DNA from: Bactrocera neohumeralis
Taxonomy: Eukaryota > Arthropoda > Insecta > Diptera > Tephritidae
DNA length: 64,000 bases
Reading direction: 5' to 3'
Assembly: GCF_024586455.1 (NCBI RefSeq)
Contig: NC_065923.1
Coordinates: 47,872,264-47,936,263, forward strand
A model generated the notes under the pieces. It saw nothing but the letters and a program-made list of their open reading frames with translations, did not search any database and was not told the origin of the DNA. How positions within the stretch are numbered: position 1 is the first letter of the stretch; each line of letters opens with the position of its first letter. This document shows, piece after piece, positions 19,201 through 29,179 of this stretch. Both the position numbers and the translations under genes were made by a program.

Positions 19201-21811
19201 TTCAATATACACTGCGCGACATCAGGTTGCACACCTTCATCAGACTAATTGATTTTTTTTTTTGTTCCTTTTAGTCGAAAATAGTGCTTTATTTTTGCGT
19301 CATCAGGCTCGCACATGTGCTATAACTATAATTTATGTTATCTTCGGAGTTTGAGTGCGTATTGACACCAATTGTTTTAATTAAAAAATTGCCAGAAGTC
19401 GAAAAGTTGTATAAAATTTCTTTAAAAATAAGTCGGAGTTCATTCGGAATAATAACAGCGATAACAATAGAGTGATTTGCGATGTTAACAAGACAATAAT
19501 TTTGAGAAAAGCATCCAACTCTCATCAATTGACCGCATAGATCCAAGAAAATGCTATCTACTGTTCAAAGGTAATAAGGAATGCTCCATATTTGAAACTA
19601 TTGCAACTAAAGTAAAACACGATACGATTAAGCGCCGATTCACACTATCCAGGTGATTAAGCATGGAATTGAAGCGTTGATTTAATGCAGTGGGACATTA
19701 CTCACCTGACATCGATGTTTTCCATTGCATGTGGGATGTGGGGATGGTTGGTATTTAGAGGTATTAAAAATACTTGGTCATCAATTTCCTAAAAATTATA
19801 ATGGAAAATTCTATGATTCGTTTCCCAATTGTATCTTTGAGATCATTCTCAACAAGAGGCGATCTACTCATTACTAAAATAATATGCAAATATTTAAATT
19901 AGTTAATACTGTGGGCAAAAAATAGTGAGACTTTTTAATTTAAATTTAGCGCGAAAGCCCATTAGTCGGAACAATTTGTTTTTCTAGATTGGTATGACTG
20001 TCAATGACATCTGTGCCAAATGTCACATCAAAATAATTATTCCTGTTAAGTATACGCTTGTCTTGCTGAAGTACACAAAGTGCATACGGCGATTTTTACG
20101 TTGAGTGAAATTACTCAACAAAGAAGTTCCATTAAATTTTGATGAAATCATTTTGAAAGGTTATTTGGGTTGGTATGCTTTGGTTCCAAAAACACGCGAT
20201 TTTTTCGAAAAACAGCGTCGCATTAACGTCTATAAAACAATGCTTTCCGACTACCAGGATGTCATGAAACGTATTATTACTGGTGACGAGACTTGGATCT
20301 ATGCTAACGACCCGGAAACAGCCGATCAATTGGACGAATATCGTGGCAAAGGTTAACCGAAGCCGAAAAATTCAGATCAAAAATCCAGATTAAGTTTTTT
20401 TTCGAATATCGAGGTGTGGTTAAGTGTTATGCCTCGTTTGCGCGAAGCTATTCGTGAAAAGAGGTCGGCACCGTCGTATTCTCGATTGATTCATAGCGCG
20501 TTTTTCGGCAAATTTTCAACCAATATCGTGCCAAAACCAACGTATTCGTCTGATTTAGCTCCGTGTGAATTCTGGCTGTTCAGAAAACTCCGGTCGCTGC
20601 TGGTAAACCGTTTTGAGTCAATTGAAGACATTAAACGTGAATCGCTATGCTCATTAAAAGCTATTCCGAAAATTAAATTTAACAACTGTTTCGAGGATTG
20701 GAAAAAAAAAACGTTGGCACAAGTGTATTGGAGCCAAGGGGATTACTTTGAGAGGGACGATAAGAACGAGAGGTATAAAGAATGAATTAAGACTTTTAAA
20801 ATTATAAACAAAGTCTTACTATTTTTTGCCCGCATTGGTATATTTAAAAAAAATGTGCTGCACTTAAAATATTAAAGAATGTAAAAAAATTTATATGTGC
20901 TAACCTGATGACTTAATTTAAATTGTTAATTTTTTTTATTGACTTCCAAAGAAAATTATAAAAAATTGGAAAAATAACTTAGAAAACTAATGGTGGTTTT
21001 ATTTAGTAGAATTTTAGCTTTGCCAGAAATTGATCAAAACTATTTAAACCTGAAGTGTGCTAAACGGATGAAGCGCAGTGTATTCTAATCTGTCTAATGT
21101 TTAGGCGCTAATTTCATTTAAACGTGACGTTTGCTATTATTTCAAGAGTTTTTATAAGCAGACATATAAATATATGAAATACATATTTTTAATGATTGTT
21201 GTGAGAATCAGTGTGAAAATATTTAAAAAAGCAAAACTAGGAAAATACATATTTTTTCCTATAAAATTAGAATTGTATTACGAAGAGCGAACATCCCTTT
21301 ATTATACAATAACTAAAAAATACTGAAAAAAATAATTAAAATTTCTACGACGTATGTAGATAGAACACAAACTCATAAAAATTCTTAAAGGAACAATTTA
21401 TATTAATACGATTTTTTTTAAACAGTTCCACACCACATTTTAAAAACATAACAAATTATGGTTTGAAATATTTCCGTTTCCGTTATAACGTAGAAATTCT
21501 ATACTCAGCAATATTTTTTATTTATTGTTTTTGTTGAATTTGTTTTTTTATACATATGTATGTATTAGTAGCAGATATGTTGTTATTGTATTAGTTGCTT
21601 TAATTTTGTGTCTGTTTTTTATTTGTTAAGTTTCGCTTATGTTTTATATATTTTTCGTATATTTTTTTGTTAAACAAAAATTGTATTGTACTACATAAAA
21701 TAGCTGGAGTGTTTGCTTATAATTTGTTTTTCCATTTCTCAATTTCCCTTTTGCAGTTCAACTGTAGCGCATCCTTCCGAATTGCCGCCATCGCCGCACC
21801 AATGGGAATGA
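4636..21811 (+). CDS. nmo: Nemo (Nemo-like kinase, NLK) Ser/Thr protein kinase, 3' part of the gene, spliced
   Basis: Nemo is a proline-directed MAPK-related kinase acting in Wnt, BMP and planar-polarity signalling in flies (family knowledge). The coding exons seen are 4636-4691, 8408-8999, 9070-9271, 10376-10469 and 21757-21811. Their lengths sum to 999 bases, or 332 codons plus stop, and all junctions have GT/AG sites in matching phase. In order the protein shows the end of the N-lobe (VLSALDILQPP), the catalytic loop HRDIKPGN, the DFG motif DFGLA, the NLK-type activation lip TQEVVTQYYRAPE, the NLK-specific Cys-rich stretch CMCKCCFTTSAG, and the conserved terminus HPSELPPSPHQWE. The ATP-binding loop and the true start codon lie upstream of this window, so the gene is 5'-partial here. 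An alternative last exon at 13278-13653 is described separately. Introns of 3.7 kb and 11.3 kb are filled with repeats. Confidence 0.96.
5310..5880 (-). mobile_element. Degraded mariner fragment
   Basis: Read on the minus strand, the 5' side (about 5,750-5,850) gives DMLDRANSDHTFMECIITAD followed by ET, matching the first catalytic Asp region. The 3' side (about 5,310-5,420) gives the usual mariner ending around a W-x-K-R-W region and GGDYFEGD. The middle is deleted or scrambled. Confidence 0.6.
5885..6240 (+). mobile_element. LINE fragment, end of RNase H domain (Jockey-like)
   Basis: Across a frameshift the sequence reads ADELAKTGILIP and then GINIPLATFRYLIDERVKNI and EPRWS, the block that follows the RNase H domain in Jockey-like LINEs. 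Short and broken. Confidence 0.6.
6245..6540 (-). repeat. LINE 3' end-like repeat, related to 63170-63360
   Basis: The minus strand carries gggtctaagtaaccgg, gggcactattcctcgaat, ttcagaaatgttttctgccg and ctacaat, and the same words in the same order occur on the + strand at 63,230-63,350. The gccgctacaa end resembles the CAA-tailed 3' end of fly LINEs. No coding frame. Confidence 0.5.
6640..6930 (+). repeat. Common dispersed repeat, shortened copy
   Basis: cttcccaagaagccgcttat, gaaccaccgatatcgg, tatagctgcc and gtgcagccgaagttaa match the full copy at 3545-4375, with the repeated middle units missing. Confidence 0.6.
6960..8400 (+). other. nemo intron, partly GC-richer, no exon seen
   Basis: 6,960-7,250 is AT-rich. 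7,400-8,060 is markedly richer in GC, with gccgagccaacccagccaa and cagtgg-type words, and includes a (GT)n run at about 7826-7840. Frames here lack protein similarity. The GC-richer part could be an intronic regulatory element, but nothing specific shows this. Confidence 0.35.
8408..8999 (+). CDS. nmo: nemo exon B: catalytic core of the kinase
   Basis: This exon carries most of the C-lobe: YVITELLQSDLHKI, the catalytic loop HRDIKPGNLL, DFGLARVEE, the activation lip TQE followed by YYRAPE, and DVWSVGCIFGELLGRR. The length of 592 bases (1 + 197 codons) keeps frame with exons A and C. The acceptor (aaatatatag) has a poor pyrimidine tract, so the boundary rests on protein conservation. The donor gtaagt is strong. 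All catalytic residues expected of an active kinase are present. Confidence 0.96.
9070..9271 (+). CDS. nmo: nemo exon C: end of kinase domain and NLK Cys-rich extension
   Basis: Starts after ttcttgcag with GAT AAG CGC ATC (DKRI). It encodes the last kinase helices (TDALAHPYLDEGRLRYH) and the NLK signature CMCKCCFTTSAGMRQY, and ends in SVQQVK plus one base of a Glu codon before gtaacg. The intron from exon B is only 70 bases long, typical of small fly introns. Confidence 0.95.
9400..9990 (+). repeat. Common dispersed repeat in the nemo intron between exons C and D
   Basis: Contains ggcgacgtcggataccctata, aaatgatcagtgttacgagc, a cttccatacaaacgg unit and cctgtgaagggtat. Diverged and partly deleted. 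Confidence 0.6.
9970..11850 (+). repeat. Very T-rich low-complexity tract, interrupted by nemo exon D
   Basis: The + strand is made of TTTTA/TTTTTAA-type words. It has long T runs (about 10,229-10,290 and 11,700-11,770) and few A or G blocks, apart from exon D and about 100 bases around it. No gene beyond exon D is seen. Confidence 0.8.
10376..10469 (+). CDS. nmo: nemo exon D: C-terminal helix region
   Basis: Begins after tattccag with AG GAA ATG. It encodes EEMHKFIAEQLQTGRVP and LCINPQSAAFKSFA, ending with AG before gtaagt. These two leftover bases are completed either by the common last exon at 21757 (Ser) or by the alternative last exon at 13278 (Arg). The exon sits immediately downstream of a very T-rich tract. 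Confidence 0.94.
12436..12520. repeat. Trinucleotide repeat (CTA/CTG-type)
   Basis: ctactactactactactgct followed by interrupted ctgct and accact units and gctgctgttgctgctgtt. Imperfect triplets inside the nemo intron. Frames through it (polySer on the minus strand) are artefacts. Confidence 0.75.
12530..13277 (+). other. nemo intron before the alternative last exon
   Basis: Includes a GAGAGA-type stretch near 12,588-12,602, CAACAA words, an AT dinucleotide run near 13,195-13,215, and a GC-richer patch at 12,880-13,050 (cacgcaatcacgcacaactc). No coding frame with recognisable similarity. Confidence 0.35.
13278..13653 (+). CDS. nmo: Alternative last coding exon of nemo (long-isoform tail)
   Basis: An open frame of 125 codons and a TGA stop follows a catag acceptor whose phase matches the exon D donor exactly (AG + A = Arg, then YVEQVRKLRKERNKRNPIG). 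It first encodes a basic, probably helical stretch (QVRKLRKERNKR), then QQLEIDRRQQQQLDLDAAL, then a Ser/Pro-rich part with S/T-P sites (TPSSLADSPPP, SPLMDSFDF), and ends in an acidic tail (SEDEGTDSADES). Codon use looks like a real exon, unlike the flanking AT-rich DNA. Using it instead of the last exon would give 439 residues within the window, against 332. The acceptor has a weak pyrimidine tract. I infer an alternative isoform. A separate nested gene is less likely because the only upstream Met lies in microsatellite-like sequence. Confidence 0.72.
13654..14330 (+). other. Possible 3' UTR of the long nemo isoform
   Basis: Downstream of the alternative stop the DNA stays moderately complex to about 14,030, then becomes TA- and T-rich with a poly(T/A) tract at 14,236-14,310. 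If the alternative exon is used, its transcript must end somewhere here or further down. AATAAA words occur at about 16,451 and 17,842. Confidence 0.3.
14330..14700 (+). mobile_element. MITE-like element, type 2, copy 1
   Basis: Shares ordered blocks with 35065-35362: gttattt-cc near the left end, ctacaaaa, ggtcttaa, aaagttatacgca, gttgctcatacgcc. The last of these is inverted relative to the other copy. The left end (agtgtccgttatttgcc) resembles the inverted right end of copy 2. The right terminus is not clear. Confidence 0.4.
14966..15236. mobile_element. MITE-like element, type 1, copy A
   Basis: The left end tatatcgtcacttaaaat and right end, reverse complemented (catatcgtgaccttaaat), are imperfect terminal inverted repeats. 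The interior holds two tandem 61-base units built on ataaccattttataacc and aactcaaat. A second copy is at 32392-32716. No coding capacity. Confidence 0.6.
15270..15540 (-). repeat. Common dispersed repeat, minus orientation
   Basis: cagtttgtatggcagctac, aatgagcagctttttt, gatcaatatctccaaaactg and cagacagacggaca are reverse complements of the full copy. It lies right after the type 1 MITE-like element. Confidence 0.65.
15550..17855 (+). other. Gene-less nemo intron
   Basis: AT-rich with simple TATG/TGTA runs. A patch at 16,200-16,350 (ggcgatctaaaatgtccaag, ctaggtcgcagtgccatcct) looks like a LINE-derived dispersed repeat. 16,860-17,120 is less AT-rich but has no convincing frame. AATAAA occurs at about 17,842. 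Confidence 0.35.
17857..18584 (-). mobile_element. Tc1/mariner-superfamily (DDE_3-type) transposon remnant, rearranged
   Basis: On the minus strand a start MEDLRLTTQHYRPSLDP (18,460 downwards) is followed after a large deletion by VKGYRYRAMIADYL, then a W-F-x-x-(Q)DG-like stretch in a shifted frame, LLREHFGEKTIS, a broken F-x-x-L-D-I-F-L-C-G region and VIENWIERMDHLRF-EEIILKKYI at the C-terminus. The left end (caaggtgatgcatttcgagg) resembles a terminal inverted repeat of this family. Part of the coding region is duplicated in inverted orientation, forming the hairpin at 18208-18398. Not functional. Confidence 0.65.
18208..18398. repeat. Near-perfect inverted repeat (hairpin) made from transposase sequence
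   Basis: Left arm 18208-18264 (gtcgctgagatcacgatcac ... cgcgataacggtag), right arm 18336-18398, loop 71 bases. The arms differ by a few substitutions and an extra gatcgt unit in the right arm. The arm sequence encodes the RYRA(M/I) ... DYL part of the adjacent transposase. Confidence 0.85.
18830..19160 (+). repeat. Common dispersed repeat, shortened copy
   Basis: ataccctgttcaggaagttt, aatgatcagatgacaaactg, gccatgtttttctgtctg and gccgatatcag match the full copy. The 3' part (ttgtgaaagatattttagc) is diverged. Confidence 0.6.
19909..20838 (+). mobile_element. Mariner element with both terminal inverted repeats, transposase broken
   Basis: The left end (gggcaaaaaatagtgagac) and the reverse-complemented right end (gggcaaaaaatagtaagac) match, and TA dinucleotides flank both sides. 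The interior reads NVYKTMLSDYQDVMKRIITG followed by DETWIY, then SSDLAPCEFWLF and, near the end, FEDWKKK and GDYFERDD. About the first hundred residues of a normal transposase are missing, an internal stop lies at 20354-20356, and the HDNA motif with the second catalytic Asp is not visible. Total length is about 930 bases against the usual 1.3 kb. Dead copy. Confidence 0.82.
21757..21811 (+). CDS. nmo: nemo last exon: conserved NLK C-terminus
   Basis: Follows a strong pyrimidine-rich acceptor (cccttttgcag). It completes Ser and encodes STVAHPSELPPSPHQWE and TGA. The PSELPPSP-x-x-WE ending is the usual NLK terminus, so this defines the canonical isoform. It lies 11.3 kb from exon D. Confidence 0.93.
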
Positions 21812-23620
21812 CGGCAAAATGAGGCCATAGCCGCCTAAAAGTAGATACTAATTAACTACAAATAATAAATACAACAAAAACAACAACAACAAAACAGCCA
21901 ACAATACCACCCATCTTAACCAAATTCTTTTCATTTAAATTTAATTAATGTAAACACAAAAGCAACAACAAAAGCTGCGAAAATTAAGGATAGCCAATAT
22001 GAGCAGGAGGCTGGCAGCAGCGGATGCAGCTGGAATAACCGAAACGCAGTAAGATCGATTAGAGCGAGATATGCAGCAGCAGCAGCGACAGAGAACCAGA
22101 GAGTGACAGCGACAAATATAATTATAATTATAATAAAATAATGTTAATAGACTCGTAATATTTAAGGATAAAGCAACGATTTTAATTTTTAAGTTGAATG
22201 TGCGCCAGCATACGAAGAATATGCAACTAAGAGGGATGCCACACTTTCGAGAAAGTGCAACAAAGCAGGAAAACACAAGCGAGGCGCGGAGAGGCGGAAA
22301 AAGAACTGCGCACGATACTGACTATTAGGAATATAAATGTAAATTAAATGGAATGTCTAAGGGGCAACATGATAAATAAGAAGAAGAACAACAAGTTATA
22401 GGGGAAAATAAATATGATAAATTAGAAGCAGAAGTGAATGGCGAGGAGAAACACACTAATCATTCCATCACCACCGAGCAAACACAAAACAAAGCAAACA
22501 CAATGCGAGCGGGCAACAAGATTCCTGCACGTAACAGACGATGTGAGGCGAGTAACGGGACAAGACGAGTGAACCGAACGTTTAGAGCAACACTAGTCGT
22601 CAAAGAGGGAAGCGGGATTGATAGAAAACTAATATTAAATGTAGCAACAACATTTGCAGCGAACAACAGAGCAGCATGAAAAGCGCTGCCGAAGATACTG
22701 GAAGCACGAAGGAGCTGCTTGCAGTTAAAAGGTGGCAATACGGTGTGTCAGCACACTTGTGCGGCCAGAAAATGCAGTCAGGGCGACTGCACAACTTAGA
22801 TGCAACGTCGAAGAAAAGCGCGGACAAATATAAGGGAGATAAAGGCAACACTTGCGCTCCTGCGGTCTGCGCGAGCCACGCACGAATCGAAGCAGTTAAA
22901 AGAGGTTGCAGAATATGAAAAAGAAAGAAGAAGAATATAAAAAAGCGAATTGCATAATTCAAAGCTGATAAGTTTACAAAAGTGTTAAATTGTAAAAATT
23001 AAATATGTGTGTACAAGTAGAAGATTACAGAGAGAAAGAGAGAAAGACAGTGTAAAATGCAGTAAATCTACAAACATGTGTGTGAAATGTAGCAAGAAAA
23101 AAGCAAAAAAAAAACTCTTTAAAGCAACTTAACAAAAAGTATTCACACCAACACGCATACACATACATACATACCTAGAAGTGGTCGCAGAGGGACCAAA
23201 GCTGCAATTAATAATACAAATATAAAAATGGTGTAAGCAACAATAACAAATATTCGTATATACATAACTGCATGTATAGAGCAAGAGTGACGACGAAGCA
23301 AGCAAAAAATTAAATATAAAAAATTTCAAACAAATTAAAGCAAGAAAAGCAAGAAATATTTCTCAATGTCCGTAACGAAAAGTAGTGTATGTATGTATTA
23401 TTATGTACCAGCAATTATTATTATATAAACTATTACATATTTAACAATGTAACGACTACAATTACACTTACGATTATGCATATTAAATAGTAATTATAAT
23501 TAATGAACGTAATTAATTAATTAATGTAATTTGTTTGCCAAATTTACCTCAAAACAAAAAAGTAAAACACTTTTTTTAAATACTATACATAAAATAAATA
23601 AAAACAATAAATAAATAATG
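21812..23620 (+). other. nmo: Probable 3' untranslated region of nemo
   Basis: The stretch after the nemo stop is less AT-rich than the DNA downstream, is rich in CAA, CAG and GA words, and has no convincing coding frame. AATAAA words occur at about 21864, and a cluster (aataaataaaaacaataaataaat) lies near 23593-23617. The cluster is my choice for the main polyadenylation region because the sequence turns into plain AT-rich DNA soon after. This is inference without transcript data. Confidence 0.4.
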
Positions 23621-23999
23621 TAAAGCATAAACACAAAAACACACGCATACAAATACATCTATATATATATATATTTGCGTATGCAGTGTGGCACACACAC
23701 AAGCATGCACTTTCAGTAATTTTTTGGCGCGATTTAGGATACGCCAAGGCGGTACATGCGGCTTAAGACACAATTGCAATAGAATTTGAAAAGGCATCGG
23801 CTTAGAATTGCTTATAGATATATGTGTGTAGTGTATTTTTGTCAAAACATGCGTTTGTTTTGCGCTATGTTGCAGCGATGTGCTTGTTAGCGGTGTAGTA
23901 GGTCGGCTTAAATCAAGTTTAAGTCAAACGAACAGCGCGAAAAGTAATAAAAAATCATAAAAGTGTGTGTTTGTAAACTTGTAGCAGCAGAAAATAATT

Positions 24000-24690
24000 A
24001 AAAAATTGTGCAAAACTTGTAAGCAATTATTTTGGTTTCAAATACTAAAAAAATATAAAGTTATTTCATAAAATTTATGGCAAACGCTTAATTTACTGCA
24101 ACTAAACACAAAAATATTGAAAGGTTTTAGACTTAAAAGCAATTATTTTGGTTTATGATTCTTAAAAAAGTATAAATTTATGGCAAATGCTTAATTTAAT
24201 TTAAAATATTAAAAACAATTAAACGTAAAAGCAAAAATTTACTTTAGCAGTTATTATTGACAATCGGTTATTTTTTTTTTGCGAGTTTTCAAAAATATTT
24301 TCTTTGGCATTCAATATTAATTTTTTAAGCGAATAATGTCACTGATTTTTGTGGTGTTTAACTGTTAATTTTTTTTACGAAAATGATGTCACTGATTTTA
24401 CAATATAAAAATGTAAGAATAAAAGCAAAATTTACTTGGAAAAGACATCATTGACAACGTAACGGTTTTTTTCAAATTTTCGAAATACTTTTTGGTCATC
24501 AATATTAATTTTTAATAAAATGTTGTTACTGATTTTAAAATATGCAAAATTTAAAAATTAAAGCAAACATTTACTTGAAAAAGTCATAACTGACAACGTA
24601 ACGGTTTTTTTTCAAAATATCATGTTTGGTGTTCAATATTAAATTTTTTTGTTTTGAGTAAACAATGTAACTCATTTTACAAGCAAAATT
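24000..24690 (+). repeat. Diverged tandem repeats
   Basis: agcaattattttggttt and aatttatggcaaa-gcttaattta occur twice about 118 bases apart (24,020-24,210). ttgacaa-cgtaacggtttttt with caatattaattttt and tcactgatttt occurs three times (about 24,257, 24,452 and 24,591). AT-rich, non-coding. Confidence 0.6.
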
Positions 24691-24699
24691 TTTTATAAA

Positions 24700-27600
24700 C
24701 TTATATAATGAATAATTACTTTATATACATTTTTGTGTAAAGAAATTAGTCCAATATATGTTTTGAATTATTAAATTTTATAAATTTAAAAAATGTTTGG
24801 TTATTGTGTGCTAAAATAATTTTCAAGCGCGTTAACTGCCGACAAATATTTCAAATACACATGCTTAAAAGTAATATTTTGTGATTTTGTTTAAACATTT
24901 TTTTATTAAAAATGTATTTTCCACTTGTTCGTCAAAAATTTTTAATAAAATGTCTAGGTGACTAAAGTAAATCATACAAAATTTTGAGCATGCAATTCAA
25001 AAATAGTTACTGATATTTTTCACTAAAATTATTAAAACACAACTATACAAAAATAAAAAATTATTGAGAGCTTTTGTAAAAAAATAAATAGTTTAATTAA
25101 ATTGTTTGCCGTTGTGAAATTTTATTTTTAAGATTTTAGAAAAAAAATTTATTATTATTTTTTTTTTTAATTCCGTAAATAGTTATAAATTTTTGGTAAA
25201 TACTAGTAATACAATAATTATTACCAATATAATACAATAAATGTTGCAGAATGCTTCAGCTTTTGCCTGTGCTAAGTTAAAAAATTTAATAATTTTCACT
25301 TACAACATTTTTTTTAATTTTCCGTAAATAATTGTAAATTTTTACTAATTATCAGCACAAATTTTCAAATTTTTAAGCAAGTGTTGATCAAATAATACTT
25401 TTGGAATAAAATGTAAAATCAATTTTTATTAGTATTTTTTCTAATGTTTTTATTAAAATTCTAATAATACCAATGCAAATCGATTACTAAACACAAAAAT
25501 TTATTTATTGCAAAATTTTCTAAAAAAGTTTGTCCAAAAAATTATATGTTACAAAATTTTGAAAAATAGCATTTTTCAAATATTCAAGCTTTTAAAAATT
25601 AATTTAATGCTATTTTGCACAACTCTTTTAAAGAATTTGAGTAACTAATATTAAACAGCTTAGTAACAGCTTAGTTCTTAACTGACTGACTTCGAAATTT
25701 CGAAATGCAGTTTTCGAACACAAGTCTGCGTTTGGTAGGTAACTTGACTTTTAAAAATTTATTATATGCTACTTTAAATAAAATAATTATAGATTGCAAA
25801 ATACTCACACACACACATGTATAATAAAAAAATATTTTCACTTTATTATAATATATTGCAAAAATTAGATTATTTTCCAAGTTTTTTTTTAATTTTTTAA
25901 TAGTTTTAAAACAGATTAATAGCTCTGTGGACATCAATACCAATGGTTTTATATAAAAAATCACAAAAATATAATTTTTTTCAAACTAAAACAACATAAA
26001 ATTATAAAATTTAATTATTTCCAATTTTTTTTTAATAAAACACATTTATTTTCGTACACCAAAAAAAAAACATGTTTAATATAAAAAAAAAAATTTTATT
26101 TCTAAAAAAAATCACAATAATAATTTTTTGTTTTAATATAAAATCTCTTTAGACAACATAAAATTTTAAAATTTAAATAAAATTAAAAATATAATTATGA
26201 ATAAATTATTTCGAATTTTTTTAGACAAAACTAATGCACATTAATTTTCATACACCAAAAAAACATGTTTAATATAAAAAAAATAATTTTTTCTCAAAAG
26301 TTTTACTATTTTCCTAAAATATACATCAGCTGCAATTCAACGGCAACACCGCCAACAAACCATTTATATTTATTTCATATATACATACATATGTAGCTGC
26401 AAAACTTCAACATTTTCCAACTGTAAATTATGCTGCCGAAAATTACTTACACACTCCTTTTTTCATAAACAAAAATTAAATTGTAAAATCTACACACACA
26501 CATACATATGTACATAAACACATAACTATGTACAAGTTTATATACAATTATATGTTATTTGCACGTATGTAACCGCTATAAAAGTGTTTTATATGTAAAT
26601 CACTAAAAGCAAGCGAAGGTTAAATAGTAAAATAGCATAAGTTGAAAATGCGAAAAATTTCAAGGGTGCACTGAACATACAAGTTATGTGAAACAATTGT
26701 AATTTTCGCTTGGTATTTGTAGCGTTTTAGCGGAAATCACACACACACACACACGTACTGCGCACCAAATGTTTTAAGCCAGAACTGTAAAATTTCAATG
26801 TGTGCTCATTGCTCACTACAAGACTATAGCTACAACAAAAGCAAACTACATGACATGTTAATCGTTATGCAGTTAGTAAAATGAAAATTTGTTCAAGGCG
26901 CCTGCGCAGAAGCCGCGCAGTTATTTCTTTATCGTTTTAGGATTTAATTTAAAATTAGCATAAGTTCTAGCTACACTGCTTACTAAATGTGCGTCTTTAA
27001 TTGTAGTGACCTATGTATATACATATATAGTTACATATATACACACACATATATATTTTTGTATGAATTACTTACTTACTATAGCAAATAAGAAAACAAA
27101 ATAAAATCATTAATTAATTTTTAATAATTAATTGATTACAATTTGAGCCTGTGGACTGATTTCAAATAATAATAAATGTTAATTTTACGCATTTTTTGTT
27201 TACTGTTACAATTTATTTGTAGCTTTTGTGGTTTATGCAATTTTTTTTTGTTATAATTATTTTTTATTTTTATTTTTTGTCTTTTGTTTCAACAATTTGC
27301 TTACACACATGACCTAGTTTTAAATTATTTAGACATTATTGCTAAAACAACAACAAAAAGTGTATGTTGCATTATCTCAAATCTTGCATAGACTTAAAGC
27401 TCTACTACAAAAAAAAGAAAAACGAAATTAAAAAAATGTAAAATGTATTTGTAAGCAAGAATTCTTTCAAACACTACCAATTTTCTTATAAACTATTATA
27501 ATTGTATTTACGCTTTACCATTTACGATTTACGATTTTACCATGTACTATTGACTATTTGCTCTATTTGCTACTGCGCGAGCACATTCACTACCACATGC

Positions 27601-28690
27601 ATATATTATGTATTGTAATAGCGGTTCTTACGCAATGTTAGCATTGTATTTTCTTTTTAGTAAACAATTTGTCTGTCGTTTTTAAGCTTAGAAATGTAGT
27701 GCAAAGTTTCATGATATTTAGCGTGACACAAAACAAAAACAAATGCAAAACAAAAATTATGAAATGTTTTTAAGCTGAAAAAAGTATTTCTCATAAGCAT
27801 CACCATTATTGAAAAGAAAAACGTTCTTAATAAAAAAAATTCATGCTAATTTTTTACATATACGCAAAGGAAACTCTTGTGTTTTTGCTTTTGACACGCG
27901 ATTTTGACACTCACATCGTTGTCTGGGGAGTGCGAGTGTGCCTAAGAGTATCTACAAGTATTTTCAATATTTTTCCACACAAACATACAAAACAGCACTG
28001 CAAAATTATTTACTAGATTTATTAGTACAAATTGTATGCACACTTGACTCAAGGTAAGCTAAATTTGCGAACAGAAAGAATGTAGAAGGCTTAAATAACT
28101 ATATTAATGCGTCGATGCTATTGTAAAAAATAGAAAATAAATTAAAGCTACTGGTTTTCTTTTTGATAATTTCTTTCTTTAATTTCATTTATTTTTTTAA
28201 ATATTTTTTTTATACTTTTTTCTATAAATATTTAAAAGAAAATGTTCATTTGTTGAATATATTATTTTTTTTTTAATATCTTTTTATAAGTTATTATTTA
28301 TATTTTTTATAATATTATTAATTTATAAATTATTGTTTTTGTATGTATTTTTTCTAATCCTTTTTGAACAATTTTTTTAATTCTGTTTCAATTATTTTAA
28401 TAGTACTTTATTAAATAATATTTGTCCCCAATTAATCTCTACTCTTTTTGGAATTTTTTCGCCATTATTTTACATATTTTTTATATTCTGCTTTATTGTT
28501 TTTATAATTTTTATATTCTGTTTTAAGGATTTTAATAATGTTTCTTTTTTCAATTTTTTTTTAATTTTTTTATTTTCATAATTTTTAGAAAAAATTTATT
28601 GAATATTATTATTTTCTTTCAATATTTTTTATACTTTTTTCTATTATTAAAAAATGCTTAATTTGTTGAATTATTATACATTTTTTTTTA
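24700..28690. other. AT-rich intergenic DNA, no gene seen
   Basis: Poly(A)/poly(T) words dominate. Short (AC)n runs lie at about 25,807-25,818 and 26,739-26,754. 26,880-26,930 (aaggcgcctgcgcagaagcc) and 27,880-27,960 are small GC-richer patches without frames. Confidence 0.4.
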
Positions 28691-28697
28691 ATTTTTT

Positions 28698-28868
28698 GCC
28701 ATTTTTTACATATTATTTATATTTAATTTTCATTGTTTTTATAATTTTTGTAATAACTTTTTATTTTTTTTTCTAATTTTTCGCCATTTTTTTACATATT
28801 ATTTATATTTAATTTTCATTGTTTTTATAATTTTTGTAATAACTTTTTATTTTTTTTTCTAATTTTCT
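28698..28868. repeat. Two-copy tandem repeat, 85-base unit, nearly identical
   Basis: The unit gcca(t)n-acatattatttat ... ataactttttatttttttttc is present at 28698 and again at 28783 with almost no changes, apart from the length of T runs. The surrounding T-rich DNA is not conserved between units. Confidence 0.85.
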
Positions 28869-29179
28869 TAGTTCTATTTTAATGATTTAATAATTTTATT
28901 TTTTAACAAATTTTTTCTAATATTTTTTCCAATTTTTTTCTAATTTTAAAATTTTTTTTTGGAATTGCTTTTAATAATTAATTAAAATTTTTACCAAGAA
29001 ATTAATATTTTTTTTTATTAAAAAATTATTTCAAAGTTTTTCCCACAATTTCCATTTAACAAATAATGTGTACATTATAAAAAATATATAATTTGTATTT
29101 ACATGAAATAAGCTGATTCGCTTGACAATTAATTATTTGCATTGTAAGTTTGTATGTAGAAGAAAGTAAACAAAAAACA

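Noticed and set aside
22434..22962. Frames of 80-120 codons on both strands downstream of nemo
   Set aside because: They lie in the presumed 3' UTR, overlap each other and show no recognisable similarity.
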